Translations under genes and position numbers: made by a program
NCBI RefSeq assembly: GCF_002939985.1
Contig: NZ_MDFM01000027.1
Span: forward strand, 1-64,000
Length of the DNA stretch: 64,000 nt
From: Xanthomonas hortorum pv. cynarae
GTDB lineage: Bacteria > Pseudomonadota > Gammaproteobacteria > Xanthomonadales > Xanthomonadaceae
Direction of reading: 5' to 3'
Notes under the pieces: generated by a model
Databases searched by the model: none
Seen by the model: the letters and a program-made list of their open reading frames with translations, nothing else
Told to the model about the DNA's origin: nothing
Part shown: piece after piece, positions 26,978 to 36,370 of the stretch
Layout of the letters: every line of letters starts with the position of its first letter
How positions within the stretch are numbered: position 1 is the stretch's first letter

Positions 26978-27967
26978 TCACGGCGTGGCGTTGCGATGTG
27001 CGGCCACGTAACTACGCAGCCAGGTCAGCGCCGGCCGTTCGCTGCCATCGGTGCGAATCAGATAGGCCGCCTCCTTGTCGCGCCACTGCCCTGGGCGAAA
27101 GCCCCACAGCGTGATGCCACGCACACCGGGATGCTCCCAGAACACCGGGAACACGCGTTGGTAGTCGGCCAGTTGCTGCGCATCGCTTGGCCCGTCCAGA
27201 TCGAACTCGGTGATGTAGATCGGCAGGCCAGTTGCAGCCAACGCATCGAGATTGGCGCGATGCACCGACATCGCCACATTCGGAGTGGTTTCGAAGGCGT
27301 GCTCCTGGATGCCGATGGCATCGACCAGCTGCTCGCGCTGCAGCAACTGCACGATCTGCAGATATTTCTGTGTGGCCTGCGGGTTGTTGGTGATGCTGTA
27401 GTCGTTGATCATCAGCCGCGCACGCGGAAAGTGCTGGCGTGCGAGCCGAAACGATTGCAGCACCCACTCCCAACCGCTGGCGCCGTTGCCACCCAGCGCC
27501 TGCAGGTAATTGCCGCCGCCGGTGTCGTTTTTGCTGGGCGGGTCGTTGAGTGGTTCGTTGACCACTTCCAGCAGATCGATCTCCGGATAGCGCTGCGCCA
27601 CTGCGGCAAACCACTGCTCGATCTCGCGGCGTTGCTCGGCCGGCGGCAAGGTCTTGATCCACTCCGGCTGCTGATTGCCCCATACCATCACATGCATCTG
27701 GAACGGCATGCCGTTGGCCTTGGCAAACTTGTAGGCGGTATCCAGGCCGCTCCAGTCCATCTGGTCGCGCACCGCTTCCACGCTGCCCCACTTGCCGCTG
27801 TTTTCGGGTGTGAGCTTGTTCCAGTACTGGGTGAATCCTGCCGCTTGCTGCGGGCTGTAGGCGCTGCCCAGGAATTTGGACGCACCGGATGCCAATTGCG
27901 CAGCAGATGCAGATGTTGCGAGGCTGGCTGCGAGCAGCAGACTGGAGAAAACGACCCGCGTACGCAT
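26978..27967 (-). CDS. GH10 endo-1,4-beta-xylanase, secreted
   Basis: A 329-residue xylanase. I prefer the ATG at 27967 (MRTRVVFSSLLLAASLATSA), which gives a clean signal peptide ending ASA. The acid/base Glu is in DLLEVVNEPLNDP and the nucleophile Glu in IYITEFDLDGP; the closing GITLWGFRPGQWRD is also characteristic. The related X. campestris gene is known as xyn10A, and related secreted xylanases (XynB) are type II secretion substrates that aid virulence in other xanthomonads. The gene lies ten bases behind the transporter gene, clearly cotranscribed. It supplies xylo-oligosaccharides for the TonB receptor encoded on the other strand. Confidence 0.93.
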   Translation of the reverse strand: MRTRVVFSSLLLAASLATSASAAQLASGASKFLGSAYSPQQAAGFTQYWNKLTPENSGKWGSVEAVRDQMDWSGLDTAYKFAKANGMPFQMHVMVWGNQQPEWIKTLPPAEQRREIEQWFAAVAQRYPEIDLLEVVNEPLNDPPSKNDTGGGNYLQALGGNGASGWEWVLQSFRLARQHFPRARLMINDYSITNNPQATQKYLQIVQLLQREQLVDAIGIQEHAFETTPNVAMSVHRANLDALAATGLPIYITEFDLDGPSDAQQLADYQRVFPVFWEHPGVRGITLWGFRPGQWRDKEAAYLIRTDGSERPALTWLRSYVAAHRNATP

Positions 27968-27977
27968 GGCGATCACC

Positions 27978-29303
27978 TCAGGACGAAGGGGAAGATGCAA
28001 CGGCAGCATCGGCCGGTAGCTGCGCTGGATCCAGGCGTGGCGCCAGCGTGTGCACGACCGTCAACGCCAGCAGGTAGGCCGAGCCCGCCATCAGGAACAC
28101 CGGCACGTAGCTGCCGGTGGCCTGCAACAGAAAACCGATGAAAGTAGCGATCAGCATGCCGCCCACCGCGCCGGCAAAGCCACCGATACCGACCACCGTG
28201 GCGACCGCATGGCGCGGAAACATGTCCGACGGCAGCGTAAACAGGTTGGCCGACCAGCCCTGATGCGCGGCGGTGGCCAAACCGATCAAACCGACCGCCA
28301 CCCACAGGTTGTCTGCACGTGCGGCGAACACGATCGGCACTACCGAGATTGCGCAGATCAGCATCGCGGTCTTGCGCGCCCGGTTGACGCTCCACCCGCG
28401 CGCGATGAAGCGCCCGGCGACCCAGCCACCGGCGATGCTGCCGATATCGGCAAGCACAAAGATCACGATCAATGGCGCGCCCAGTTGCAACAGACTCAGG
28501 CCATATTCGGCATGCAGGAACTTGGGCAGCCAGAACAGGAAGAACCACCAGATCGGGTCGGTGATGAACTTGCCCAGCACGAAGGCCCATGCTTGACGAT
28601 GCCGCAGCACCTGCAACCACGACAGCCGCCGTTGCACCGGCTCATGCGCATCGCTGCGGATATGCGCCAACTCGGCAGCCGACAAACCCGGTTGCTGCTC
28701 GGGCGGGTGATAGCTCAGCCACCACACCAGCAGCCAGGTGGCGCTGAGCACGCCGGTGAACAGAAATGCCGCCTGCCAACCCCAGGCGGTGGCGATCACC
28801 GGCACCAGCAACGGCGCGACGATGGCGCCGATATTGGAGCCGGAATTGAAGATGCCGGTGGCCAGGGCGCGCTCGCGACGCGGGAACCACTCGGCCACCG
28901 TCTTGAGCGCGGCGGGGAAGTTGCCGGACTCGCCCAGCCCCAAAAAGAAGCGCGCAATCGCAAATCCCACCACTGTGGTGGCCAGCGCATGCCCCATCGC
29001 CGCCAGGCTCCAGATGCCGATCGCCAGCGCATAGCCGATGCGGGTGCCGAAGCGGTCGATCACCGCACCGCTGCACAACAACCCCAGCGCGTAGGCGGCC
29101 TGGAACGCGGTGACGATGTAGCCGTACTGGATTTCGTTCCAGCCGATCTGCGTCTGCAGAAACGGCGCCAGCACACCGAGCACCTGGCGGTCGACATAGT
29201 TGATGGTGGTGGCGGCGAGCAGCAACGCGCACACGCGCCAACGCACACGGCCCAGGCGCGTTAGCGTGCCGTCAGGTGCAACCGCCTGCGGCAACTCGCT
29301 CAT
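27978..29303 (-). CDS. exuT: MFS hexuronate transporter (ExuT/UxuT type)
   Basis: A 441-residue major facilitator protein of the anion:cation symporter family with about twelve hydrophobic helices. Signature stretches are INYVDRQVLGVLAPFLQTQI after the first helix and FGLGESGNFPAALKTVAEWF-like residues (seen as FLGLGESGNFPAALKTVAEW) in the fourth, common to hexuronate/glucarate transporters. I chose the ATG at 29303 (MSELPQAVAPDGTLTRLGRV); the longer upstream frame lies in the divergent promoter region. It should import glucuronate released in the periplasm by the GH67 enzyme. It is the first gene of the five-gene minus-strand operon, under the box at 29472-29485. Confidence 0.9.
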   Translation of the reverse strand: MSELPQAVAPDGTLTRLGRVRWRVCALLLAATTINYVDRQVLGVLAPFLQTQIGWNEIQYGYIVTAFQAAYALGLLCSGAVIDRFGTRIGYALAIGIWSLAAMGHALATTVVGFAIARFFLGLGESGNFPAALKTVAEWFPRRERALATGIFNSGSNIGAIVAPLLVPVIATAWGWQAAFLFTGVLSATWLLVWWLSYHPPEQQPGLSAAELAHIRSDAHEPVQRRLSWLQVLRHRQAWAFVLGKFITDPIWWFFLFWLPKFLHAEYGLSLLQLGAPLIVIFVLADIGSIAGGWVAGRFIARGWSVNRARKTAMLICAISVVPIVFAARADNLWVAVGLIGLATAAHQGWSANLFTLPSDMFPRHAVATVVGIGGFAGAVGGMLIATFIGFLLQATGSYVPVFLMAGSAYLLALTVVHTLAPRLDPAQLPADAAVASSPSS

Positions 29304-29471
29304 GCGCCTGAGCGTCGCAACGCAGCTAAACGCAGCGCGCGATGGGCAATCGCACAACGACCATTGCAATGCGCTGCCGCATGTCCGGGGCAGTTCGGCG
29401 CATTGCTGCCGCGTTCTTCGGTGAAATTCATCGACCACTGCACCTGCACAAAGGTGGCCTTGCGCCACGGG

Positions 29472-29485
29472 TGATAGCGCTACCA
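29472..29485 (-). promoter_or_regulatory. xyl-type operator box facing the exuT operon
   Basis: On the minus strand the sequence is TGGTAGCGCTATCA, one base away from the perfect box at 29632. It is a palindrome centred on AGCGCT, the usual LacI-family half-site arrangement, 169 bases upstream of the transporter start. The XylR-like regulator at 805-1923 is the likely binder. Confidence 0.7.
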
Positions 29486-29631
29486 TTACCACGCCGTCCG
29501 GTAAAATCCATCGCGCAGTGCAGCACGCCAGTTGTGCGCCGACGTTCAAGACCGTCTCGATAAGCGCTACTGCCACATTCGTCGCTATGCCCCGACATCT
29601 ATGCTGCCCTGCAGCGTGATGTTCTGAATTT

Positions 29632-29645
29632 GGTAGCGCTAACAT
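29632..29645 (+). promoter_or_regulatory. xyl-type operator box facing the TonB receptor operon
   Basis: TGGTAGCGCTAACA, identical to the box remembered for XylR-controlled genes in X. campestris. It lies 123 bases upstream of the receptor GTG start. Confidence 0.75.
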
Positions 29646-29767
29646 CCGCCACCACTGATCGCCCGTCTCCCCCATCGCATCATCGTCGCGCCGCGCATCG
29701 GCAGCGGCACTCCCTGCGCAGGGGCGATGCGTGGGACATCCGCTCACCTGTTAGGGAAGGGATTACG

Positions 29768-32707
29768 GTGAAGAACAGCTACGCACAAACCGCGTTGTCC
29801 TGCGCGTTGGGGTCCGTCCTGCTGGGCATGGCCAGCACGTCCGCCTTGGCCCAGTCCACCGACGCCGCCAGCGCAACGACCGCACAAACTCCACCGGCCG
29901 CAACCGCCAGCGGCGATGCAGTGACCCAGCTGGACACCGTCACCGTCTCCGGCTACCGACGCAGCATCCAGTTCTCCACCGATGCCAAGCGCGATTCGGT
30001 GGGCTTTGCCGACACCGTGTTTGCAGAGGACATCGGCAAGTTCCCGGACATGAATATCGCCGAGTCGCTCAACCGCATCCCCGGCGTGCAGCTCTCGCGC
30101 GACGTCAATGGCGAAGGCGTCAACATCGCCATCCGCGGCCTGGGCACCAGCTTCACCAAGACCACGCTCAACGGCGCCAGCATCGCCACTGCTTCGATCG
30201 GTCTAAACGCGCAGAACCAGAACCGCGAAGTCGATCTGAACCTGTTCCCCACCGAGTTCTTTACCCAGCTCACCGTGAGCAAGACGCCCACCGCCGGCAT
30301 GCTCGAAGGTGGCGTCTCCGGCGTGGTGGACATGCGCAGCGCACGCCCGTTCGATCGCCCCGGCGTGCACTTCACCTATCAGGCACAAGCCGACTGGAAC
30401 AGCACCAGCGAAAAGACCACCCCGCGCGGCGCCTTCATGGGTAGCTGGACCAACGAGGAAGGCACCTTCGGCGCATTGCTGGGCGTGGCCTCGGTGCGCG
30501 GCAAACTGGGCGTGCGCGGCTTCGAGAGCGTGGGCTGGACCAACCCAGGCCTGACCTACACCCAGTGCGGTCTCACCCCGCCTGCGGGCACGCCGGCCAC
30601 CAATCAACCGGCCGCCTGCAACGTCAATGGCGGCGGCAACTGGCGCATTCCCGATCGCGTGCCGGCCACCGCCGGCAGTGGCCTCACCACCGGCGAGACC
30701 ATCGATGCAGCCTGGTTGCTCGCACGCAACCCGGGCTTGAGCATCGACCAGATCAGCGACGCGTTGATTCCGCGCCTGGGCCGCAGCGTCTACATGAATG
30801 GCGACCGCGACCGCGATGCCTCGGTGATGTCGCTGGAGTGGCGCCCCTCCGACAGCATGCATTTCTATCTGGACACGCTGTATTCCGAGGCCAAGCGCAC
30901 CACCGAGCGGATCAGCATGAATCTGATCGGCCGCAACGGCAACATGATCCCGCTGGGCATGCAGCTGGATCAGAACAACGTGGTCACCAGCGCCACGTTT
31001 GCCAACGCGCAGTACTTTCTGGAAGCGCGCCCGTATCGCGAAGAGGTCAAGTTCTGGAGCGTCAACCCGGGCGCGGAACTGTTGTTCGGCGCCGAGCAGG
31101 ACATCAAGCTCAACGTGCAGGCCAATGCCACGCGCAGCTGGCTGGATCGTGAGTCGCCCAGCATCCTGGTGACCTCGCCGTTCACCACCGTCGACTACCG
31201 CAACGAGGGCGGCGACCGCCCGTCGATCAGCAGCCCGCTCGATCTCAACGACCCCAATCTGGGCTGGGGCTGGAACGGCGGCCGGGTCAATATCCAGAAC
31301 GAAAAGCGCGTGACCGAAACCCGTGGCGGCCGCGCCGACCTGCAGTTCGGCGAAGACAAGCGCAACATCAAGATCGGCGCCGCCTACGACCAGGCCGAGC
31401 GCACCATTCGCGGCTTCGACAACAGCATCGCCTGGGAGCAGGTGGTCTGCCGCGGCGGTGGCGGCAACGTGTGTAACGGCGGCCCTGGCTCGGCGGTGCC
31501 GAATGCGGCCCTGGCCGGCTATCTGCGGCCCGGCCCGGACGGCTTTATCACCGCCGATTTCAACCGCTTCCTCGGCGACACCAATTACTACGCGCTACGC
31601 GATTCCGCACCGGAAACCAACTCCGCCAACACCGGCGCCTCGGCCGGCGGCATCCGCGAAAAAAACTGGGGTTTCTACATCGAAACCAATGCAGAAACCG
31701 AAGTGTGGAACCGCACGCTGCGCTTCAACGCCGGCGTGCGTTACGTGACCACCGACCAGACCATCACCGGCCCGGTCACCATCAACGGCATCCGCCGCAT
31801 CCAGGTGCTGGATTCGGACTACAAGGAAACCCTGCCCTCGTTCAACGCCGCCTGGGATGTGGCCGACAACGTGGTGCTGCGCCTGTCCAGCTCGCGCACG
31901 CTCACCCGGCCCGACCCCAGCGCGATGCTGCCCAACACCAACTTCAGCGACCCCTCCGCGCAAACCGCAACCCAGGGCAATCCCAACCTGGCGCCGTATC
32001 TGTCCACCAACGTGGACTTCGGCGGCGAGTGGTACACCGGCGGCGAGGGCTATGTGGGCCTGACGCTGTTCAACAAGCGCATCAGCGGCTTCACCGTCAA
32101 CGGCGTGCGGCGCATTCCGTTCAACGACCTGGGCGTGCCGTACGAGAGCCTGCTGCCGATCCAGCAAGCCGGCCTGGACCAGCGCGGTGGCCCCAATGCC
32201 GCCACGGTGGACGTGCAGACCCAGGTCAACGCCGACGGCGTGCTCAACATCCGCGGCACCGAGGCCATCTGGGTGCAGCCGCTGGACAAGCTGGTCGACG
32301 GCATGGGCTTCAGCGTGAACTACACGCACGTTACCCAATCCTCGGAAGGCGAAGGCATTCCCGCAGTGGCGGTCGGTGTTGCGCCGAACCTGTGGAACGG
32401 CACCGTGTACTGGGAAAAAGACGCCGCCTCGGTGCGCCTGTCCTACACCTGGAACGACGACATGGTGATCTCCGGCGCCAACCAGAACGGCATCCCGTAT
32501 GCACGCCTCAACGCCGACGCGCGCGGCCAGCTGGATCTGTCGGCCAGCTACACGCTGGAATCGTTGCCGTCCAAGCCGCAGATCACCCTCAACGTCACCA
32601 ACCTCACCGACGAACCCCTGCGCACCACCTACGCCTGGCCCAACGCCACCTACGATCTGTACGAGCCCGGGCGCACCGTCATGCTCGGCATCCGCGGTAC
32701 CTTCTAG
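29768..32707 (+). CDS. TonB-dependent outer-membrane receptor of the xylan locus
   Basis: A 979-residue receptor starting at GTG 29768 (VKNSYAQTALSCALGSVLLG), with a strong GGGAAGGG ribosome site. A signal peptide ends at ALAQ. The TonB box is LDTVTVSGYR near residues 55-64. The plug domain contains PDMNIAESLNRIPGVQLSRD and EGVNIAIRGLGTSFTKTTLN. The 22-strand barrel ends with the aromatic terminus MLGIRGTF. Its place before a GPH symporter and a cytoplasmic xylosidase, and under a xyl box, implies active uptake of xylo-oligosaccharides across the outer membrane. The homologue in X. campestris is one of the xyt receptors (xytB by memory). No N-terminal sigma-regulator extension is seen. Confidence 0.93.
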   Translation: MKNSYAQTALSCALGSVLLGMASTSALAQSTDAASATTAQTPPAATASGDAVTQLDTVTVSGYRRSIQFSTDAKRDSVGFADTVFAEDIGKFPDMNIAESLNRIPGVQLSRDVNGEGVNIAIRGLGTSFTKTTLNGASIATASIGLNAQNQNREVDLNLFPTEFFTQLTVSKTPTAGMLEGGVSGVVDMRSARPFDRPGVHFTYQAQADWNSTSEKTTPRGAFMGSWTNEEGTFGALLGVASVRGKLGVRGFESVGWTNPGLTYTQCGLTPPAGTPATNQPAACNVNGGGNWRIPDRVPATAGSGLTTGETIDAAWLLARNPGLSIDQISDALIPRLGRSVYMNGDRDRDASVMSLEWRPSDSMHFYLDTLYSEAKRTTERISMNLIGRNGNMIPLGMQLDQNNVVTSATFANAQYFLEARPYREEVKFWSVNPGAELLFGAEQDIKLNVQANATRSWLDRESPSILVTSPFTTVDYRNEGGDRPSISSPLDLNDPNLGWGWNGGRVNIQNEKRVTETRGGRADLQFGEDKRNIKIGAAYDQAERTIRGFDNSIAWEQVVCRGGGGNVCNGGPGSAVPNAALAGYLRPGPDGFITADFNRFLGDTNYYALRDSAPETNSANTGASAGGIREKNWGFYIETNAETEVWNRTLRFNAGVRYVTTDQTITGPVTINGIRRIQVLDSDYKETLPSFNAAWDVADNVVLRLSSSRTLTRPDPSAMLPNTNFSDPSAQTATQGNPNLAPYLSTNVDFGGEWYTGGEGYVGLTLFNKRISGFTVNGVRRIPFNDLGVPYESLLPIQQAGLDQRGGPNAATVDVQTQVNADGVLNIRGTEAIWVQPLDKLVDGMGFSVNYTHVTQSSEGEGIPAVAVGVAPNLWNGTVYWEKDAASVRLSYTWNDDMVISGANQNGIPYARLNADARGQLDLSASYTLESLPSKPQITLNVTNLTDEPLRTTYAWPNATYDLYEPGRTVMLGIRGTF

Positions 32708-32804
32708 GAGTGGCTATCAACACTACTGCGCTACGTTTTGTTAGCTACTCCAAGTGCTGTCTTCGCCGTCGCGATCATCCCCATCGCGACCGGCGAAACA
32801 GCAC
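32707..32804 (+). promoter_or_regulatory. tandem hairpins between receptor and symporter genes
   Basis: Hairpin 1: GGAGTGGCTA (32707-32716) pairs with TAGCTACTCC (32742-32751) with one G-U pair. Hairpin 2: arms 32754-32775 and 32783-32804 give 21 base pairs in three blocks of seven, separated by single bulged C bases at 32761 and 32790, with a 7-base loop. No T-run follows, so a processing, stability or attenuation element is more likely than a simple terminator. Confidence 0.7.
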
Positions 32805-32850
32805 GCACCGCGGCGTTTTCCGCAGCACTCCTTGAGCCCCGCCCCACCTC

Positions 32851-34338
32851 ATGAACGATCGCTCACAGCAGCTCTCCTTGCACGAAAAGATCGGCTACAG
32901 CCTGGGCGACCTGGCGGCCAATCTGATCTTCCAGACGCTGGTCACTTTTCTGGCGTTCTTCTACACCGATGTGTTTCGCATCCCGGCGAGTGTGGCAGCC
33001 ACCCTGATCTTTGTGGTGGGCATGCTCGGCGCCTTCGTGTTCACCCCCATCATCGGCATCCTGGCCGACCGCACGCGCACGCGCTGGGGCAAGTTCCGGC
33101 CGTGGATCCTGTGGACGGCACTGCCGTTTGGCGCGCTATCGCTGGCCGCGTTCAACACGCCCGCACTCGGCGAGCAGGGCAAGATCGCATACGCCTTCGC
33201 CACCTACACACTGCTGATGCTGGTGTATGTGGCCAACAACCTGCCGTATTCGGCATTGAGCGGCGTGCTCACCGGCAGCATGGAGCAGCGCAACAGTCTG
33301 TCGGCGTATCGCTTTCTGGCGGTGACGTTTGCACAGTTCATCATCCAGGTGTTGCTGCTGCCGCTGGTGCTGATCCTGGGCAATGGCGACAAGGCGCAGG
33401 GCTTTCGCAACACGATGGCCTTGTTCGCCGCCGTCGGCACGCTGTGCTTTCTGATCACCTTTTTTACCACCCGCGAGCGCGTGCTGCCGATCAGCGAACA
33501 GCGCACCAGCGTGCGCCAGGACCTCGCCGACCTGGTGCGCAACAAACCCTGGCTGGTGATGCTGGCGCTGACCATCCTGGTCTTCATCAATCTCGCCATG
33601 AAGGGCGGGATGTATATCTACTACTTCAAGTACTACCTCGATGCGAACGCATTGACGCTGTTTCTGGATCACGCAGGCTTCAATCGCTTTATCGGCGGCA
33701 TCAACAGTGTGTTGACCGGTGCCGGCATGAGTGCACTTCAGTGGCCGCAGGATGCGCCGACATCCGCATTTAGCGTGTTCAGTGCCGGCGGTATCCTGGC
33801 GATGATCGTGGGCATCGGTTTTTCCAAGCGGCTGGCCGATCGCTACGGCAAGCGCAACGTGTTCGGTGGCGCGCTGCTGATCTCCACCGTGTTCCTGCTG
33901 GCGTTCTACGTGTACCCGCCGGAGGCGATCGGCTGGGTGTTCGCCTCCTATGTGCTGCACGGCTTTTTCTACGGCATCACCATCCCGCTGCTGTGGGCGA
34001 TGATCGCCGACGTGGCCGATTACTCGGAGTGGAAGAACCACCGCCGCGCCACCGCGATCATTTTCTCGGCGATGTTGTGCGGGCTGAAGATCGGCCTGAG
34101 CGTCGGCGGCGCATTGGTCGCCGGCATCCTGGCGTTCTATGGCTATGACGCCGCACTGCCGCAACAGAGCGGCGCGGTCACCGACGGCATCCGCCTGGCC
34201 ATCAGCGTGTACGCCTCCATCCCGTTCCTGCTCGGCACCGCGTTGCTGGTGGTGTACGAGATCGACAAGGCACTGGAAACCCGCATCGAACACGAGCTGG
34301 GCGCACGCCGACAGACCGCAACGCTCGCTACTCACTGA
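32851..34338 (+). CDS. GPH-family sugar:cation symporter
   Basis: A 495-residue inner-membrane transporter of the glycoside-pentoside-hexuronide:cation family, with about twelve helices. Family marks are LSLHEKIGYSLGDLAANLIF at the N-terminus, ADRTRTRWGKFRPWILW in the first cytoplasmic loop and DVADYSEWKNHRRATAIIFS in the second half. It probably imports xylose, xylobiose or longer xylosides that passed the outer-membrane receptor encoded upstream. The 143-bp spacer to the receptor gene contains two strong hairpins. The GH43 gene follows 35 bases later and would hydrolyse the imported sugar. Confidence 0.92.
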   Translation: MNDRSQQLSLHEKIGYSLGDLAANLIFQTLVTFLAFFYTDVFRIPASVAATLIFVVGMLGAFVFTPIIGILADRTRTRWGKFRPWILWTALPFGALSLAAFNTPALGEQGKIAYAFATYTLLMLVYVANNLPYSALSGVLTGSMEQRNSLSAYRFLAVTFAQFIIQVLLLPLVLILGNGDKAQGFRNTMALFAAVGTLCFLITFFTTRERVLPISEQRTSVRQDLADLVRNKPWLVMLALTILVFINLAMKGGMYIYYFKYYLDANALTLFLDHAGFNRFIGGINSVLTGAGMSALQWPQDAPTSAFSVFSAGGILAMIVGIGFSKRLADRYGKRNVFGGALLISTVFLLAFYVYPPEAIGWVFASYVLHGFFYGITIPLLWAMIADVADYSEWKNHRRATAIIFSAMLCGLKIGLSVGGALVAGILAFYGYDAALPQQSGAVTDGIRLAISVYASIPFLLGTALLVVYEIDKALETRIEHELGARRQTATLATH

Positions 34339-34373
34339 CGCCCTCCCCCTCCACTTCATGCACAGGTACGCGC

Positions 34374-35408
34374 ATGTCCGATGAACTGCACTCCGCTGCA
34401 CTGCAGGCGCTGGCGCGCACCGCCATTTCCGCACCGCTGGTCACCCATCTCTACACCGCCGACCCCTCCGCACACGTGTTCGACGGCGCGCTGTACCTGT
34501 ATCCCTCGCACGACATCGATGCCGGCGTTGCCTTCAGCGATGACGGCTCGCATTTCGACATGGCCGACTACCACGTGTTCCGGATGGCGCACCCCAACGC
34601 GCCGGTCGAAGACCTCGGGCAAGTGCTGCACGTCCGCGACGTGCCCTGGGCGCAGCGACAGATGTGGGCGCCGGATGCCGCGCAGCGCGACGGCAAGACC
34701 TATCTGTATTTTCCTGCCAAGCGTGCCGACGGCATCTTTCAGATCGGCGTTGCGGTAGGCGATCACCCGCAAGGCCCGTTCGTCGCAGAACCCGAGCCCA
34801 TCGCCGGCACCTACTCGATCGATCCGGCGGTGTTTGCAGACGACGACGGCACGCATTACCTGTACTTCGGCGGCATCTGGGGTGGCCAGCTGCAGCACTA
34901 CCGCGACAACGTCTATGCGCCGACCCATCAGGAACCGGGCGACGACGCACGCGCACTCGGCCCACGCGTCGCGCGCCTGCACGAGGACATGACCCAACTG
35001 GCCGAACCCACCCGCGAGATCGTCATCCTCGACGAACACGGCATCCCGCTACGCGCCGGCAACCATGCCCGCCGCTTCTTCGAAGGCCCCTGGGTCCATC
35101 ACCACGCCGGCCGCTATTACCTGTCGTATTCCACCGGCGACACCCACCTGATCTGCTACGCCACCAGCGACACGCCGTACGGCCCGTTCACTTATCAAGG
35201 CGTGCTGCTCGCACCAGTGGTCGGCTGGACCACCCACCACTCCATTTGCCTGTTCGAAGGCCAGTGGTATCTGTTCTATCACGACGCTGTTTTGTCGGGC
35301 GGGCAGACGCATCTACGCAGCATCAAGATGGCGTCGCTGGAGCACGATGCGGATGGAAGGATCGCAACGATTTATCCGTATGGGGAGGGAGCGGTGTCGC
35401 CTTGGTGA
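34374..35408 (+). CDS. cytoplasmic GH43 beta-xylosidase
   Basis: A 344-residue family 43 enzyme without a signal peptide. Blade motifs include LVTHLYTADPSAHVFDGALY (catalytic Asp), TYSIDPAVFADDDGTHYLYF (pKa-modulating Asp) and FFEGPWVHHHAGRYYLSYST (acid Glu). The compact length and these motifs match GH43 subfamily 1 xylosidases. Last gene of the receptor/symporter operon, so it should release xylose from xylobiose or short xylosides after import, feeding xylose isomerase at the left edge of the window. X. campestris has an equivalent gene in this position. Confidence 0.92.
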   Translation: MSDELHSAALQALARTAISAPLVTHLYTADPSAHVFDGALYLYPSHDIDAGVAFSDDGSHFDMADYHVFRMAHPNAPVEDLGQVLHVRDVPWAQRQMWAPDAAQRDGKTYLYFPAKRADGIFQIGVAVGDHPQGPFVAEPEPIAGTYSIDPAVFADDDGTHYLYFGGIWGGQLQHYRDNVYAPTHQEPGDDARALGPRVARLHEDMTQLAEPTREIVILDEHGIPLRAGNHARRFFEGPWVHHHAGRYYLSYSTGDTHLICYATSDTPYGPFTYQGVLLAPVVGWTTHHSICLFEGQWYLFYHDAVLSGGQTHLRSIKMASLEHDADGRIATIYPYGEGAVSPW

Positions 35409-35752
35409 TGCGTTGTTGGGCGGCCCCTTCCCGAGATTCCGTCAAGGCGTCATAGCGCGCCCGCCAGCACTGCACGAGAGAATCATCGCCAAGGTTCCAG
35501 GCGCGTCGTGGTCCTCACTATGGCCGATCGTCGAACCAATCCTCACGGCTTTCTGATCGCGCGTTTCCTGCCGTCTGCGCAACTCTTGGATCTCGCTCCT
35601 CAACGCTGCCACGACTTCTCGCACGGTACCGTCATGTCACTGGCACAGAGAGGCACGCTTGCGCCCGGGCCCGAACTGCATCGCATGGGGCTGCATCCAA
35701 TCGCATTGCAGCTACGTAGGCCCATGTACGTGCTCTTTTGATGGATGTTGCC
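35409..35752. other. 344-bp intergenic stretch, no supported gene
   Basis: Only short open frames occur, the longest a 60-codon minus-strand frame with a GTG start and a short coiled-coil-like beginning, not convincing. It marks the right border of the xylan locus. Nothing else was recognised. Confidence 0.5.
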
Positions 35753-36286
35753 ATGCGACATCGCTCGATGCTGTTGTTACTGACGCTTGCGGTCTATGGG
35801 AGTGCCAGCGCAAGCGACTCACGCGCTGCCCTGCCTCGCGCAGACACCGTTGACGTGCCACGCTTCATGGGCGACTGGTACGTCATCGCGCACATTCCTA
35901 CACGGCCCGAGCGCAAGGCCTACGATGCCGTCGAGCGCTATGCGCTGCGACCGGATGGCCGCATCCAGACCACGTTTACATTCCGCAAGGGAAGTTTCGA
36001 GGCGCCGCTCAAGTCCATGCATCCGATCGGCGAGGTCGCAAAGGAGGGCAATGGCGCGCTATGGAGCATGCAGTTCCTCTGGCCGTTCAAGGCCGAGTAC
36101 GTGATCGCCTGGCGGGATGCAGACTATGCGCAGACCATCGTGGCACGCAGCAAGCGCGACTACGTCTGGTATATGGCGCGTACCCCGCAGGTTTCCGATG
36201 CCGACTATCAACAAGCCGTTAAACGTATCGCCGCAATGGGCTACGACGTGCCACAGCTGCGCCGCGTACCGCAGTCGCAGCGTTGA
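35753..36286 (+). CDS. blc: lipocalin family protein (Blc-like)
   Basis: A 177-residue exported lipocalin. The N-terminus MRHRSMLLLLTLAVYGSASA is a signal peptide without a lipobox cysteine, unlike E. coli Blc, which is a lipoprotein. Lipocalin signature 1 is seen as DVPRFMGDWYVIAHIPT, and the barrel continues through DGRIQTTFTFRKGSF and the closing motif KRDYVWYMARTPQVSDADYQ. Such proteins bind fatty acids or lysophospholipids in the periplasm or outer membrane. The ATG at 35753 is preferred over the ATG at 35741 because it begins the signal peptide directly. It is a single gene, convergent with the RraB-like gene. Confidence 0.9.
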   Translation: MRHRSMLLLLTLAVYGSASASDSRAALPRADTVDVPRFMGDWYVIAHIPTRPERKAYDAVERYALRPDGRIQTTFTFRKGSFEAPLKSMHPIGEVAKEGNGALWSMQFLWPFKAEYVIAWRDADYAQTIVARSKRDYVWYMARTPQVSDADYQQAVKRIAAMGYDVPQLRRVPQSQR

Positions 36287-36327
36287 TGCGGTAAAGCAGT
36301 GACGCGGTAAAAAGTGCAACGCGCTCA

Positions 36328-36348
36328 GCGATGCAGTGACTGCATCGC
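36328..36348. terminator. palindromic hairpin between convergent lipocalin and RraB-like genes
   Basis: GCGATGCAG-TGA-CTGCATCGC is a perfect 9-bp stem with a 3-base loop between two converging genes. No T-run on either side, so termination is inferred from symmetry and position. Confidence 0.5.
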
Positions 36349-36370
36349 CTGCTCTCGTACACCGACTGCG

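Larger units (their letters stand above)
29304..29767. other. 464-bp divergent promoter region of the xylan locus
   Basis: It separates the minus-strand transporter/xylanase operon from the plus-strand TonB receptor operon. It contains two xyl-type palindromes (separate entries) and an AT-rich GGTAAAAT at about 29500 that could be a -10 element on the plus strand. No believable coding frame. Both transcription starts should lie here. Confidence 0.7.

Noticed and set aside
35442..35624. 60-codon minus-strand frame with a short coiled-coil-like start
   Set aside because: GTG start, no ribosome site, no recognised family; overlapping frames on the other strand are equally long. Not convincing as a gene.
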